DNA from: Rhodospirillaceae bacterium
Lineage (GTDB): Bacteria > Pseudomonadota > Alphaproteobacteria > Thalassobaculales > Thalassobaculaceae
Assembly (NCBI GenBank): GCA_018699735.1
Contig: JABIRP010000403.1
Coordinates: 1-60,787, forward strand
Direction of reading: 5' to 3'
DNA: 60,787 nucleotides
In this document: positions 1 to 8,428 of the stretch, in pieces
Layout: the number at the start of each line of letters is the position of its first letter
Numbering within the stretch: position 1 is the first letter of the stretch
Program-made: the position numbers and the translations under genes
The notes under the pieces: model-generated
Seen by the model: the letters and a program-made list of their open reading frames with translations, nothing else
Told to the model about the DNA's origin: nothing
Databases searched by the model: none

Positions 1-173
1 AATCCGGCCGTTTCGCCCGCGACTGGATGCTCGAGAACAAGGCCAGCCAGGCCAGCTTCAAGGCCCAACGCCGCATCCACTCCGAGCACCCGATCGAGGA
101 GGTTGGCGCCAAGCTGCGCGCCATGATGCCCTGGATCGCCGAGAACAAGCTGGTGGACAAAGAAAAGAACTAG
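1..173 (+). CDS. ilvC: Ketol-acid reductoisomerase, C-terminal end (partial)
   Basis: Only the last 56 codons are present; the gene enters from the left edge. IlvC converts acetolactate or acetohydroxybutyrate to the dihydroxy acid in valine, leucine and isoleucine synthesis, using NADPH and Mg2+ in the cytoplasm. The visible tail contains [18 protein letters not shown] and the closing block [17 protein letters not shown], which are characteristic of the knotted C-terminal domain of class I IlvC. It ends at TAG and is followed 28 nt later by a strong hairpin terminator, so it closes its transcription unit. Identification is firm although the catalytic part lies outside the window. Confidence 0.95.
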   Translation, partial: SGRFARDWMLENKASQASFKAQRRIHSEHPIEEVGAKLRAMMPWIAENKLVDKEKN

Positions 174-200
174 TCTCGGATCAGAGACTGGATATGCAGC

Positions 201-233
201 GGGCCGTCCTTCGGGGCGGCCCGTTTGTGTTTT
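201..233 (+). terminator. Rho-independent terminator after ilvC
   Basis: GGGCCG (201-206) pairs with CGGCCC (217-222) around a TCCTTCGGGG loop region, followed by the T-rich run TTTGTGTTTT (224-233). It sits just beyond the ilvC stop and before the convergent toxin gene, so it may limit read-through in both directions. Confidence 0.85.
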
Positions 234-239
234 GGGAGT

Positions 240-548
240 TTACTGGCCCGAAACGTGGCGCGTCGGATCCATACTGTCGTGCAGGATCCGTACAACTTCA
301 ATCACGTCAGCCTTTTCGCGATATAAGACTAGATGTCGTCCGGCGACTTGGGACCGCAAGCCCTTCGCAAGTTCTTCTCGACTCCTTCCAATGCTCGGTG
401 AGTCGCGCAATTGGCGGAAGGTAACGCGGAGGATTTTGAGATATCGCTCCTTCTGTGCCGAACCCCATTGGCTTTCGGTATAGGCGGCAATCCTTGTTAA
501 ATCCGTGAGCGCTGGACCGGACAGGTGAAGCGCTTTAGAGCTCGGCAA
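240..548 (-). CDS. ParE/RelE-family toxin
   Basis: Small basic protein of about 102 residues with the ParE/RelE fold signature: an N-terminal strand LSGPALTDL, two helices (IAAYTESQWG and ERYLKILRVTFRQL), then SREELAKGLRSQVAGRHLVLYR and the closing strand VIEVVRILHDSMDP. ParE-type toxins act on gyrase or, in RelE, on ribosome-bound mRNA; the target cannot be told here. The frame opens at TTG 578, but TTG at 548 is preferred because it gives the N-terminus [10 protein letters not shown], has a GGACCGAG stretch upstream and overlaps the antitoxin end by 14 nt, as usual in these pairs. The paired antitoxin gene lies directly upstream on the same strand. Confidence 0.8.
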   Translation of the reverse strand: MPSSKALHLSGPALTDLTRIAAYTESQWGSAQKERYLKILRVTFRQLRDSPSIGRSREELAKGLRSQVAGRHLVLYREKADVIEVVRILHDSMDPTRHVSGQ

Positions 549-783
549 ATACTCGGTCCAATGTTTCGTCGTCCACAATCTCTACGAAATCACCGGTAGC
601 CAACGCCTCGTCCCCTTCGCGAACCGCGTTACGTAAGCGCTCCAGTTCTATTGACCGCCGTTCTTCGACCCGCTTCATTAGACGAAGTGCCTCGCGAACG
701 ACTTCGCTCGCGTTATTGTAATCGCCGGACGAAGCCCGATCGCGGACGTATTGTTCCAAGTTGGGTGTCAGGCTGAAGTTCAT
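535..783 (-). CDS. ParD-like antitoxin (ribbon-helix-helix)
   Basis: Protein of 82 residues starting [16 protein letters not shown], followed by [18 protein letters not shown], the classic ParD/CopG ribbon-helix-helix sequence (strand, then two helices). The C-terminal half ([22 protein letters not shown]) is the acidic toxin-wrapping tail. The ATG at 783 was chosen over an upstream start at 846 because the family begins at this strand. It should bind its own promoter between 784 and about 850 and repress the operon. It is co-transcribed with, and overlaps, the ParE-type toxin gene. Confidence 0.85.
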   Translation of the reverse strand: MNFSLTPNLEQYVRDRASSGDYNNASEVVREALRLMKRVEERRSIELERLRNAVREGDEALATGDFVEIVDDETLDRVFAEL

Positions 784-903
784 GGTTCTAACCTCCGGAA
801 ATTCATAGTTCGTACTGTATTTATTTATGTCAAAGATTGCTATCAAACTTTGTTATTGCCATCTTCTTGCCTCATCGCCCTGCTGCCGCATACCCTCGCA
901 TCC

Positions 904-1485
904 ATGGCCAAACTCTATTTCTACTATTCCACCATGAATGCCGGAAAAAGCACGGTGCTGCTGCAGTCCTCGTACAATTACCGCGAGCGCGGCATGCATA
1001 CGCTGCTGTTTACCGCTGCGCTCGACGATCGTTACGGCACCGGCACCATTGCCTCGCGCATCGGGCTGGAGGAGGCGGCTGAGCTGTTCGCCGCCGGTGA
1101 TGATCTCTTCGCTCGTATCGAGGCGGCGCATACCAAGACCAAGATCGATTGCGTGCTCCTGGATGAGGCGCAGTTCCTGGAGCCGGCACAGGTCGACCAA
1201 CTGACCGATGTCGCCGACCGGCTCGGCATTCCGGTGATCGCCTACGGGCTGCGCACCGATTTTCAGGGCAAGCTCTTTCCCGGCAGCGCCCGGCTGCTCG
1301 CCATCGCCGACGAGATGCGGGAAATCAAGACGATCTGCCATTGCGGGCGCAAGGCGACCATGGTCGTGCGCCTGGACGAGGCCGGCAACGCGATCATCGA
1401 CGGTGATCAGGTGGTGATCGGCGGCAACGACCAATATGTTTCGCTCTGCCGGGTGCACTGGAAGGAGATGACGGGGCGGGTGTAG
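904..1485 (+). CDS. tdk: Thymidine kinase (type II)
   Basis: Phosphorylates thymidine (and deoxyuridine) with ATP in the pyrimidine salvage pathway. The 193-residue product starts [17 protein letters not shown], carrying the P-loop MNAGKST. It has the Walker B-like block [10 protein letters not shown] with the catalytic Glu, the lasso/thymidine-binding region and zinc-site cysteines in CHCGRKA and near LCRVH. Length matches bacterial type II kinases. The ATG at 904 is chosen because the upstream extension has no family similarity. It is divergent from the toxin-antitoxin pair and is not obviously in an operon. Confidence 0.95.
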   Translation: MAKLYFYYSTMNAGKSTVLLQSSYNYRERGMHTLLFTAALDDRYGTGTIASRIGLEEAAELFAAGDDLFARIEAAHTKTKIDCVLLDEAQFLEPAQVDQLTDVADRLGIPVIAYGLRTDFQGKLFPGSARLLAIADEMREIKTICHCGRKATMVVRLDEAGNAIIDGDQVVIGGNDQYVSLCRVHWKEMTGRV

Positions 1486-1511
1486 GGGCGGTAGGATTTC
1501 CTAACCAGACA

Positions 1512-1570
1512 CCGCTTCCCGGCCGAGTATCGCGAGATCCCGGCTCTCCCTTCGGTCGGCCGGGAAACGG
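1512..1570. repeat. Family A palindromic repeat, copy A1 (short form)
   Basis: Left arm CCGCTTCCCGGCCGA (1512-1526) and right arm TCGGCCGGGAAACGG (1556-1570) are inverted repeats with one mismatch, with GAGATCCCGGCTCTC between them. The same arms recur at about 43.9, 54.1, 56.4 and 60.5 kb. It lies in the leader of the VOC gene, 29 nt before its start. Confidence 0.85.
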
Positions 1571-1598
1571 TAATATTTTGAATGAAGGAAACCAGACC

Positions 1599-2357
1599 AT
1601 GCCCAAAACCGCCCAACTCGACCACGTTGTCATCAATGCTCGCGAGCAGATGGATTTGGCCGAAGCTGAGACCAAGGACCTCGGGTTCATCGTCACGCCG
1701 CGCGGCTATCATACCCTTGGCTCAATCAACCATCTGATGATCCTGGGCACGGATTACCTGGAGTTGCTGGGCACGCCCGAAGGCAAGGGCGATGCGCGGC
1801 CAGAACTGGCGGCGGCACCGCTGGGGCTGAACGGGTTGGTATTCAAGACCGAGAATGTCGACGATACGTTTGCGCATCTGCAAGCCATCGGCATGGCCGG
1901 CGATCCCCCGCGCGCCTTTAGCCGGCCGGTCGATCTTGGCGGCAGCGAACAGGACGCCAAGTTCCGCACCGTCACAGTGCGCCCAGACGTCTTCCCCTAC
2001 GGCCGGATCTATTTCTGCGAACACGGCACGCCGGAGCTGGTCTGGCGCTCGGAGTGGCAGGGCCATGCGAACGGCTCGCGCTCTATGCCGGAGATGGTAA
2101 TTGTGGCCGAAGATCCCAGTGCTGAGGCCGACAAGTATGCGCGCCTGCTGCAGGCCCCGGCAGAGAGCGACACAGTTGCGATCGACAGGTTTAAACTCAC
2201 CATGCTTTCGCCCGAGGCCTATCGTGGACGCTACGGCGATCTTGCTTGCGACATGGCGGGGCGCTCGGCAATGTTCGGCTCGATCGTGGTTCAGGCGTCC
2301 GCGGCTAAGACCGTGCGCATGCCCAGTTTCGATACGCTATACGAATTCATTGCCTAA
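1599..2357 (+). CDS. VOC / glyoxalase-like domain protein
   Basis: A 252-residue protein beginning MPKTAQLDHVVINAREQ, the typical first strand of a vicinal-oxygen-chelate fold (LDHVV), followed by LGFIVTPRGYHTLGSINH and YLELLG. These segments match the glyoxalase-like 3 type, in which N- and C-terminal beta-alpha-beta modules form one metal site. Family members include glyoxalases and extradiol dioxygenases; the substrate is unknown. ATG 1599 was chosen because GAAGGAAAC precedes it. The next gene, an Ldh-family dehydrogenase, follows after 26 nt on the same strand, suggesting a two-gene catabolic unit. Confidence 0.8.
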   Translation: MPKTAQLDHVVINAREQMDLAEAETKDLGFIVTPRGYHTLGSINHLMILGTDYLELLGTPEGKGDARPELAAAPLGLNGLVFKTENVDDTFAHLQAIGMAGDPPRAFSRPVDLGGSEQDAKFRTVTVRPDVFPYGRIYFCEHGTPELVWRSEWQGHANGSRSMPEMVIVAEDPSAEADKYARLLQAPAESDTVAIDRFKLTMLSPEAYRGRYGDLACDMAGRSAMFGSIVVQASAAKTVRMPSFDTLYEFIA

Positions 2358-2383
2358 ACCGTCTTCCATCAGGACCCAAGCCC

Positions 2384-3415
2384 ATGGATAGCTCTGCCCT
2401 CTCGCCTGCCCGTATGACCGACCTGCTGCGTGATGCGCTGGCCGCTGGCGGTTTCACCGACCGCTCTGCTGTGGCCATCGCCACCCACTTGGTCGATGCC
2501 GAAATGAAAGGTGTCGCCTCGCATGGCACCAACCGCCTTGGCCTCTACCTTCGCGAGGCACGCGACGGCGTTATCGATCCGAAGGTGGAGCCGGCGGTGA
2601 CCGAGGCCAAACCCGGCATCATGCATGTTGATGGTATGGGCGGGCACGGTATCACCGCCATGACCCGGGCGACCGAGGTGCTGATCGAAACCGCCAGCGC
2701 GCGCGGCATGGCGGCGGTTGGTGTTGTGAAATGTGGGCACACAGGGCGTATGGGTGCCTATGTTGAACAGGCGGCCGAAGCCGGATTGTTCGCCACCTGC
2801 TTCGGCGGTGGCGGCCGGCGGCTCTGGGGCAACGTGGTGCCGTTCGGCGGCCTCGATCCGATGATGAGCACCAACCCCTATACCATCGGCGCGCCAGGGC
2901 GGCCGGGGGATCCAGTGGTCTGTGACTTCGCGATCTCGACCCTGCCGGCCGGTAAGGTCGCGGTCGCCCGGGTCAACGGTCAACACCTGCCCGAGGGCGC
3001 GATTATCGACAAGACCGGTCAGCCGAGCACCAATCCCGAGGATTTCTACGACGGCGGCGCGCTGTTGCCGGCGGCCGGCCCCAAGGGCAGTGGCCTTGGG
3101 GTCATCGCCGAGTTGATGGGCGACGCGATGCTGGGCGATGCGACGGAATATAACTGGACCATGATCGCACTCAAGGTCGATGCCTTTCGGCCAATGGCGG
3201 ACTATGCCGAGGCTGCGAGCGGTTTCATGGACGAAGTCCGGGGCAGCCGTCCGGCTCCGGGTTTCGACAAGGTGATGCTGCCCGGTGAGCGCGAGACCCG
3301 CTTGGCCGAAGCAGCGGCCGAAGCCGGGTTGAACATCGAGGCTGGTGTTTGGAACGGCATCGTCGAGGCGGCGAGCGGTGTCGGTATCGACGCCGAGAGC
3401 TACTTCTCGGGATGA
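2384..3415 (+). CDS. Ldh-family NAD(P)-dependent 2-hydroxyacid dehydrogenase
   Basis: A 343-residue member of the malate/L-lactate/ureidoglycolate/sulfolactate dehydrogenase family, which is structurally unrelated to Rossmann-type LDH. Supporting segments are VDAEMKGVASHGTNRL (the conserved SHG with catalytic His), GHTGRMGAYVEQAAEAG, NPYTIGAP (nucleotide binding) and PKGSGLGVIAELM. It oxidises a 2-hydroxy acid to the 2-oxo acid with NAD(P). Substrate preference cannot be read from sequence. It sits directly behind the VOC gene, so the two may act on the same compound. Confidence 0.9.
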   Translation: MDSSALSPARMTDLLRDALAAGGFTDRSAVAIATHLVDAEMKGVASHGTNRLGLYLREARDGVIDPKVEPAVTEAKPGIMHVDGMGGHGITAMTRATEVLIETASARGMAAVGVVKCGHTGRMGAYVEQAAEAGLFATCFGGGGRRLWGNVVPFGGLDPMMSTNPYTIGAPGRPGDPVVCDFAISTLPAGKVAVARVNGQHLPEGAIIDKTGQPSTNPEDFYDGGALLPAAGPKGSGLGVIAELMGDAMLGDATEYNWTMIALKVDAFRPMADYAEAASGFMDEVRGSRPAPGFDKVMLPGERETRLAEAAAEAGLNIEAGVWNGIVEAASGVGIDAESYFSG

Positions 3416-3439
3416 CGAAGATTTTTGCTTGAAGAGTCC

Positions 3440-3718
3440 TCAGACCCGGTCGTCGTGTTTGCCTTGGATGTAGGAGCCGTCCTCGGACTGTATCAGATCG
3501 ATCACGCCATCATCCTTTGAGGGCCCGCGAGCCTCGGCGTGCCCCTGGTCGCGCGGCTGCTGCTGTCCTTGCGCTCCGCCTTGTGCCCCACCTTGCTCGC
3601 GCGCTTCATCGCGCACCTTGCGTTTGCGGGCGCGATCCAGGCGGCCGATCATCTTGAAGCCGTACCAGACGGCCACCAGGATCATGCCGAGAATGAAGAT
3701 CTTGTTAAGACTGAACAT
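3440..3718 (-). CDS. Small single-pass membrane protein, unknown function
   Basis: The 92-residue product has one N-terminal membrane helix (KIFILGMILVAVWYGFKMIG), then a basic stretch (RLDRARKRKVRDEAREQ), a Gly/Gln-rich flexible segment and a short conserved-looking end (DDGVIDLIQSEDGSYI). The layout resembles small alphaproteobacterial proteins in which a C-terminal CxxCG-type motif follows DL, but here no cysteine is present. ATG 3718 has AGAAGAG five bases upstream. It is convergent with the Ldh gene and divergent from the flavoenzyme operon. I do not recognise a function. Confidence 0.65.
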   Translation of the reverse strand: MFSLNKIFILGMILVAVWYGFKMIGRLDRARKRKVRDEAREQGGAQGGAQGQQQPRDQGHAEARGPSKDDGVIDLIQSEDGSYIQGKHDDRV

Positions 3719-3849
3719 GGACACTCTTCTAGCGGATTCGAGCCGAATGGCAAAGGGTGTGCAGCAGTTTCCTAATTTGGGCGAATGACAGTGTTCCCTC
3801 GGGCGTGTCGTTGCTAAGCTGCGACGAACATTCCGAGAAGCACGAGAGC

Positions 3850-4578
3850 ATGGGTGATACCATAACAGAGACTTTGGCCGTCGAGGTCTGGCGCGGCCGC
3901 GATGAGGGGCAGTTCGAGACCTTTGAGGTGCCGCACCGCGAGAGCCAGACCGTGCTCGACGTCGTCACCTGGATCCAGCGCAACGCCGAGCCGGCATTGG
4001 CCTATCGTTTCGCCTGCCGGGTCGGCATGTGCGGCTCATGCGCCATGACGGTGAACGGTCGACCACGTTGGACTTGCCGCACCCATGTCTCCGAGGTTTT
4101 GGACGGCGGGCGCCTGCGCATTGAGCCGCTCGCCAATCTGCCGCGCATCAAGGACCTGGTCTGTGATCTGACGCCGTTCTTCGAGAAATGGCAGACCGCG
4201 CGCGGCCGATTTGAACCCTCGGCCACCCGCCATGACCCGATGGTCCCGGTCTCGACCGAAAGCCCCGAGCGCCGGGCCGCAGATGCCGGCATCGAGTGTA
4301 TCAACTGTGCGGTCTGTTACGCCGCTTGTGACGTGGTGCGCTGGAATCCGGATTACGTCGGCCCGGCCGCGCTCAACCGCGCCTGGACCCTGGTCAACGA
4401 CGAGCGTGATGGTGACCGCAATGGCGTGCTGCAGGCGGTGTCGCAAGCTGGCGGCTGCCATTCCTGCCATACCCACGCAAGCTGCCTGGAGCATTGCCCG
4501 GTCGGTCTGAACCCAACCGCTGGCATCGCCGGGCTAAAGCGACTGACAGCGCTGGCCGCATTCGGCGGGGGTGACTGA
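3850..4578 (+). CDS. Succinate dehydrogenase/fumarate reductase-like iron-sulfur subunit
   Basis: A 242-residue electron-transfer subunit of the SdhB/FrdB type. Domain 1 is a plant-ferredoxin fold with the [2Fe-2S] ligands in CRVGMCGSCAMTVNG and a later Cys (WTCRTH). Domain 2 carries CINCAVCYAAC for the [4Fe-4S] cluster and CHSCHTHASCLEHCPVG for the third cluster, two residues longer than the usual CHxxxNCxxxCP. It passes electrons between the flavoprotein and quinone at the membrane. It is the first gene of a four-gene unit with overlapping membrane subunits and the flavoprotein last, an order unlike the usual sdhCDAB. Confidence 0.9.
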   Translation: MGDTITETLAVEVWRGRDEGQFETFEVPHRESQTVLDVVTWIQRNAEPALAYRFACRVGMCGSCAMTVNGRPRWTCRTHVSEVLDGGRLRIEPLANLPRIKDLVCDLTPFFEKWQTARGRFEPSATRHDPMVPVSTESPERRAADAGIECINCAVCYAACDVVRWNPDYVGPAALNRAWTLVNDERDGDRNGVLQAVSQAGGCHSCHTHASCLEHCPVGLNPTAGIAGLKRLTALAAFGGGD

Positions 4579-4907
4579 TGCTGGAAGCGAGGCTCTACCT
4601 CCTGCAACGGGCGACGGCTCTTCTGTTGGCGCCGTTGGTGGTCGTGCATCTCGTGGTCATTCTGCTTGCTGTGCGTGGCGGGTTGAGTGCCGCCGAGATC
4701 CTGGCGCGCACCCAAGGCAGCACAGTTTGGGCCGCATTCTACGGGGTATTCGTCATAGCCGTGGCGCTGCATGCGCCGATCGGGTTGCGCAATCTGCTCG
4801 GCGAGTGGCTCGGCTGGCGAGATGGATCGCGCGACCTCGCAGTGTTGGTGTTTGGGTTGGCGTTGCTCGGCCTCGGCCTGCGCGCAGTGTGGGGCGTGAC
4901 GACATGA
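4578..4907 (+). CDS. SdhC/D-like membrane anchor subunit 1
   Basis: A 109-residue, three-helix hydrophobic protein. The first helix region LLQRATALLLAPLVVVHLVV and the later ALHAPIGLRNLLGEW carry histidines placed as in the haem/quinone-binding anchors of succinate:quinone oxidoreductases. Its start overlaps the last base of the iron-sulfur subunit stop, and its end overlaps the next gene (ATGA), indicating tight translational coupling. It probably forms, with the next protein, the membrane anchor for the flavoprotein/iron-sulfur dimer. Assignment rests on context plus the histidine pattern. Confidence 0.75.
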   Translation: MLEARLYLLQRATALLLAPLVVVHLVVILLAVRGGLSAAEILARTQGSTVWAAFYGVFVIAVALHAPIGLRNLLGEWLGWRDGSRDLAVLVFGLALLGLGLRAVWGVTT

Positions 4908-5263
4908 TCGGCGATGGGATTGTTCGGGCATCCCGCAATCACGCCGGCTTCTGGGCGGCTTTGGCGCACCGGCTTTCCGGTCTGGCTTTGATCTGTTTCA
5001 TCCCCCTGCATTTCCTGGCACTCGGCTTGGCGATCGAGGGTGAGGCGAAGCTGGATACCATGCTCGCCTGGTCGGATAACCCCTTGGTAAAGATCTCGGA
5101 GTGGGGGTTGGTGGTGTTGCTGGCGCTGCATCTGGGGTTGGGATTGAGGGTTCTAGCGCTCGAATGGCTGCCCTGGCGTGACCCGCGAAAAGGCCTGATC
5201 GCCATCGGCGCCGGCGGGGCTGTTGTGGTCGGGTTGGTCTTTGCGTTGAACTTGGCGGGGTGA
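4904..5263 (+). CDS. SdhC-like cytochrome b556-type membrane anchor subunit 2
   Basis: A 119-residue protein with three predicted membrane helices. It contains AHRLSGLALICFIPLHFL, matching the SdhC HRxSG signature, and LALHLGLGLRVLALEW, matching the HxxxGxR signature that supplies a haem axial ligand. It pairs with the preceding anchor protein to bind quinone and haem b. The start ATG 4904 overlaps the previous stop. It is followed after 25 nt by the flavoprotein gene. Confidence 0.85.
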   Translation: MIGDGIVRASRNHAGFWAALAHRLSGLALICFIPLHFLALGLAIEGEAKLDTMLAWSDNPLVKISEWGLVVLLALHLGLGLRVLALEWLPWRDPRKGLIAIGAGGAVVVGLVFALNLAG

Positions 5264-5288
5264 GGGCGATGACGATGGAGCGCGCGAA

Positions 5289-7031
5289 ATGAACATCGAA
5301 CGCAGCAGCACCGACATCCTGATCCTCGGCTCCGGCGGTGCCGGCCTCTTCGCGGCCCTGCATGCGCTGAAAGCGAACTCGGACCTGGACGTGACCATCG
5401 CGGTCAAAGGCCTGCTCGGCAAGTCTGGCTGCACGCGCATGGTGCAGGGCGGCTATAATGTGGCGCTGGCGAGCGGCGACTCGGTCGAACGCCATTTCAT
5501 GGACACCATCGTCGGCGGCAAGTGGCTGCCGCGCCAGGATCTTGCGTGGAAACTGGTCGAGACCGCTGTCGAGCGCATCCACGAGCTGGAAAACGAAATC
5601 GGCTGCTTCTTTGACCGCAACCCGGACGGCTCGCTGCACCAGAAGGCCTTCGCCGGCCAGAGCTTCGACCGCACCGTGCATAAAGGCGACCTCACCGGAA
5701 TAGAAATCATCAGCCGCCTGATGGAACAGGTCTGGGCTCGTGGCTTCAACAAGTTGGAAGAGCACCGCGCCATATCCCTGGTTCCAGCCGCTGATGGCTC
5801 GGGGCTTGCGGGCGTGCTGCTGATCGATATGCGCACCGGCGGCTACCGGTTCGTTCGGGCCAAGGCGGTGCTGCTGGCGACCGGCGGCGGGCCGACCATG
5901 TATCTCTATCACACGCCCTCCGGCGATAAATCCTGCGATGGCATGGCGATGGCGCTCCGTCTCGGGCTCGGCCTGCGCGACATGGAGATGGTGCAGTTCC
6001 ATCCAACCGGCCTGCTCGCCGGAACCGACACCCGGATGACTGGCACAGTCTTGGAAGAAGGCCTGCGCGGCGCCGGCGGGTACCTGCTGAACGGCGATGG
6101 CGAGCGCTTTATGAGCCGCTACCACGAGCATGGCGAGCGGGCGACGCGCGATGTGGTCTCGCGTTCGATCCAGGCAGAAATGCGCGCCGGCCGCACCACC
6201 CCGAACGGCGGCGTGCATATCCAGATGAGCCACCTCGGGCCGGAGGACGTGGCCAAGCGCTTCAAGGGCATGGTTGAGCGTTGCGCCGATTGCGGCTTCG
6301 ATCTTGCCGGCGGTCTGGTCGAGGTGGTGCCGACGGCGCATTACATGATGGGCGGCTTGGAGTTCGAACTCGACGGCTCGACCGCCCTGCCGGCCCTGTT
6401 CGCGGCCGGAGAGGATTGCGGCGGCGTGCACGGCGCCAACCGGCTCGGCGGCAACGGTGTCGCAAACTCCACCGTCTACGGCGGCATTGCCGGCGACGCC
6501 ATGGCGGCGTACGTGGCGCGCGAGGGGCTCTTGCGCGATGCCGATGAGACGGTGATCGAGGCGGCGGTCGGTCGGGCCGAGCATCCGTTCTCGGTGACAG
6601 GCGGCGACCTGAACGAACTGCGTGACCGGCTCTCTCGGTTGATGTGGGACGATGTTGGCATCCTGCGCGACGTGGCTGGATTAAAGCGCGCTCTCTCGGG
6701 GCTGGACGATCTGGCGGCGGAATTGGAGGCCACTGGCGTCGCGGATGGCGACCGCGCCTTCAACCTCACCTGGCACGATTGGCAAAACCTCGACAGCCAG
6801 ATCCAGACCAGCCGCGTCATAGCCCAGGCGGCCTTGGCGAGAGACGACAGCCGAGGCGCCCACTTCCGCGAGGACTTCCCGGAGACCGGGGATCTGGAGG
6901 GATCGACCAACACCCGTGTGACGGCGGATTCGGATGGTGAGGTTACGGTGGAGATGGTGCCGGTTGAGTTTTCGGTGGTGAAGCCGGGCGAGTCGCTGAT
7001 TGCCGGAGAGGCTGGGGCGCCGCCCACATAA
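5289..7031 (+). CDS. Succinate dehydrogenase/fumarate reductase-like flavoprotein subunit
   Basis: The 580-residue protein begins with the FAD-binding Rossmann motif ILGSGGAGLFAAL. It keeps the active-site blocks QFHPTG, ERATRDVVSRSI (catalytic Arg shuttle), AHYMMGG and SRGAHFREDFPE, which together define the succinate/fumarate active site. The usual covalent-FAD histidine (SHTxxAQGG in SdhA) is absent; the aligned segment reads GKSGCTRMVQGGYN, so FAD is probably bound non-covalently, as in L-aspartate oxidase. It is the last gene of the B-anchor-anchor-A operon. The physiological substrate may be succinate, fumarate or a related dicarboxylate. Confidence 0.88.
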   Translation: MNIERSSTDILILGSGGAGLFAALHALKANSDLDVTIAVKGLLGKSGCTRMVQGGYNVALASGDSVERHFMDTIVGGKWLPRQDLAWKLVETAVERIHELENEIGCFFDRNPDGSLHQKAFAGQSFDRTVHKGDLTGIEIISRLMEQVWARGFNKLEEHRAISLVPAADGSGLAGVLLIDMRTGGYRFVRAKAVLLATGGGPTMYLYHTPSGDKSCDGMAMALRLGLGLRDMEMVQFHPTGLLAGTDTRMTGTVLEEGLRGAGGYLLNGDGERFMSRYHEHGERATRDVVSRSIQAEMRAGRTTPNGGVHIQMSHLGPEDVAKRFKGMVERCADCGFDLAGGLVEVVPTAHYMMGGLEFELDGSTALPALFAAGEDCGGVHGANRLGGNGVANSTVYGGIAGDAMAAYVAREGLLRDADETVIEAAVGRAEHPFSVTGGDLNELRDRLSRLMWDDVGILRDVAGLKRALSGLDDLAAELEATGVADGDRAFNLTWHDWQNLDSQIQTSRVIAQAALARDDSRGAHFREDFPETGDLEGSTNTRVTADSDGEVTVEMVPVEFSVVKPGESLIAGEAGAPPT

Positions 7032-7034
7032 TCA

Positions 7035-7150
7035 CCGCTGCCCGGTTTGGCGCACCAAACACCGGAGGCCAAGACCGGAATCTGGATCCGAAGAGAACTC
7101 TCCCGTGAGATCCCGGATCTCCTCCCGGCTCAAGGCCGGGGCTCATCCAG
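7035..7150. repeat. Diverged palindromic repeat region, possibly family A
   Basis: The spacer between two same-strand genes carries CCGCTGCCCGG near its left end and the hairpin CCCGGCTCAAGGCCGGG (7124-7140), plus GAGATCCCGGATCTC (7107-7121), a near-perfect palindrome. These words occur inside the better-preserved family A copies, but terminal arms are not cleanly paired here. It could act as a terminator for the preceding operon. Confidence 0.45.
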
Positions 7151-7234
7151 GAACCGGTATGTGGTGAGGCCACCCCCTCCCGTGCTACCGTTCTCGCTCG
7201 ACCTCTCCCCGCAACCATCCCGGATACCCAGCTC

Positions 7235-8404
7235 ATGCGTCCCGATCGTCTCCGTTTTGGCATTTTCTTGGCCCCGTTCCATCCGACCCACGAGGACCCA
7301 ACCGCGGCCCTCGATCGCGACATGGAGCTCATCGAGCATCTCGATCACCTTGGCTATGACGAGGCCTGGATCGGTGAGCATCATTCCGGCGGCTTTGAGA
7401 TCATCGCCTCGCCGGAGCTGTTCATTGCTGCCGCCGCCGAACGCACCAAACATATCCGGCTCGGCACCGGGGTTTCCTCGCTGCCCTACCAGAACCCGTT
7501 CATGAATGTCGACCGGATGATCCAACTCGACCATATGACCAAGGGCCGGGTGATGTTCGGTGTTGGGCCGGGCGCGCTGGTTGGCGACGCGTTCCGCATG
7601 GGCATCGACCCGTCCGACCAGCGGCGCATGATGAATGAGGCGCTGGACGCCATCATGCCGCTGCTGCGTGGCGAGCGGGTATCGATGAAGACCGATTGGT
7701 TCGAGCTGCGTGAGGCTCAACTGCAGCTGCCGAGCTATCAGTCGCCACATCTGGAGGTGGCGGTCGCGTGTTCGCGCTCTCCGGCGGGAGCATTGGCGGC
7801 CGGCAAGTACGGGCTCGGCATGTTGTCGATTGGCGGCACCTCTGATGATGCACTGAAGGCGCATGCCAAGAATTGGCAGTTGGCGGAGGATACCGCCGAC
7901 GAGCACGGCCAGACCGTCGACCGCAACAACTGGCGCATGGTCATGCTGGCGCATATCGCGGACACGCGCGAGGAGGCCAAGCGCAACGTGCAATATGGGA
8001 TTGACGATTTCGCCCGGTATTTCCGCGAGATTGCCACCTTCCCGATCGTGCCGCCGGAGATCGACGACCCCTACACCTATCTGACCGAGAGCAAGATGGC
8101 GGTAATCGGTACGCCGGACGATGCGATCGCACATATCGAGGCATTGCTAGAGGGTTCCGGCGGGTTTGGTGGGGCTCTGGAGTTGGCTCACAATTGGGCC
8201 AATTTCCCCGCCACCAAGCGTCACTTCGAGTTGATGCAGCGCTATGTGGTGCCCCATTTCCAGAAAAAGAATGAGTTGCGCCAGATCAGCTACGACTACA
8301 GCAACGCCAATCGCGAAGTCTTTGTCGGCTCGGCGCAAAAGGCGGTCGAGACCGAGATCGCCAAGCAACAAGCCCGCGAGGACGCGAAGAAAGCGGGGGA
8401 GTGA
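7235..8404 (+). CDS. LLM-class flavin-dependent monooxygenase (LimB-like)
   Basis: A 389-residue luciferase-fold TIM-barrel enzyme that uses reduced flavin supplied by a reductase to oxygenate its substrate. It opens LRFGIFLAPFHPTHEDP, then LIEHLDHLGYDEAWIGEHHSGG and IRLGTGVSSLPYQNP, followed by DHMTKGRVMFGVGPG, the sequence hallmark of the group often annotated as limonene 1,2-monooxygenase or alkanal monooxygenase. No dedicated flavin reductase gene is seen next to it. It is followed by a convergent PhyH dioxygenase. Substrate unknown; a terpene or alkane-type compound is possible. Confidence 0.88.
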   Translation: MRPDRLRFGIFLAPFHPTHEDPTAALDRDMELIEHLDHLGYDEAWIGEHHSGGFEIIASPELFIAAAAERTKHIRLGTGVSSLPYQNPFMNVDRMIQLDHMTKGRVMFGVGPGALVGDAFRMGIDPSDQRRMMNEALDAIMPLLRGERVSMKTDWFELREAQLQLPSYQSPHLEVAVACSRSPAGALAAGKYGLGMLSIGGTSDDALKAHAKNWQLAEDTADEHGQTVDRNNWRMVMLAHIADTREEAKRNVQYGIDDFARYFREIATFPIVPPEIDDPYTYLTESKMAVIGTPDDAIAHIEALLEGSGGFGGALELAHNWANFPATKRHFELMQRYVVPHFQKKNELRQISYDYSNANREVFVGSAQKAVETEIAKQQAREDAKKAGE

Positions 8405-8428
8405 GGCTGGGCCTGTCGAGCGTTACTT

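Noticed and set aside
4998-6584. A 528-codon open frame on the minus strand opposite the flavoprotein
   Set aside because: It is a mirror frame of a GC-rich gene: His/Arg/Ala-rich, no family words, no ribosome site, and it covers a gene with clear active-site motifs.
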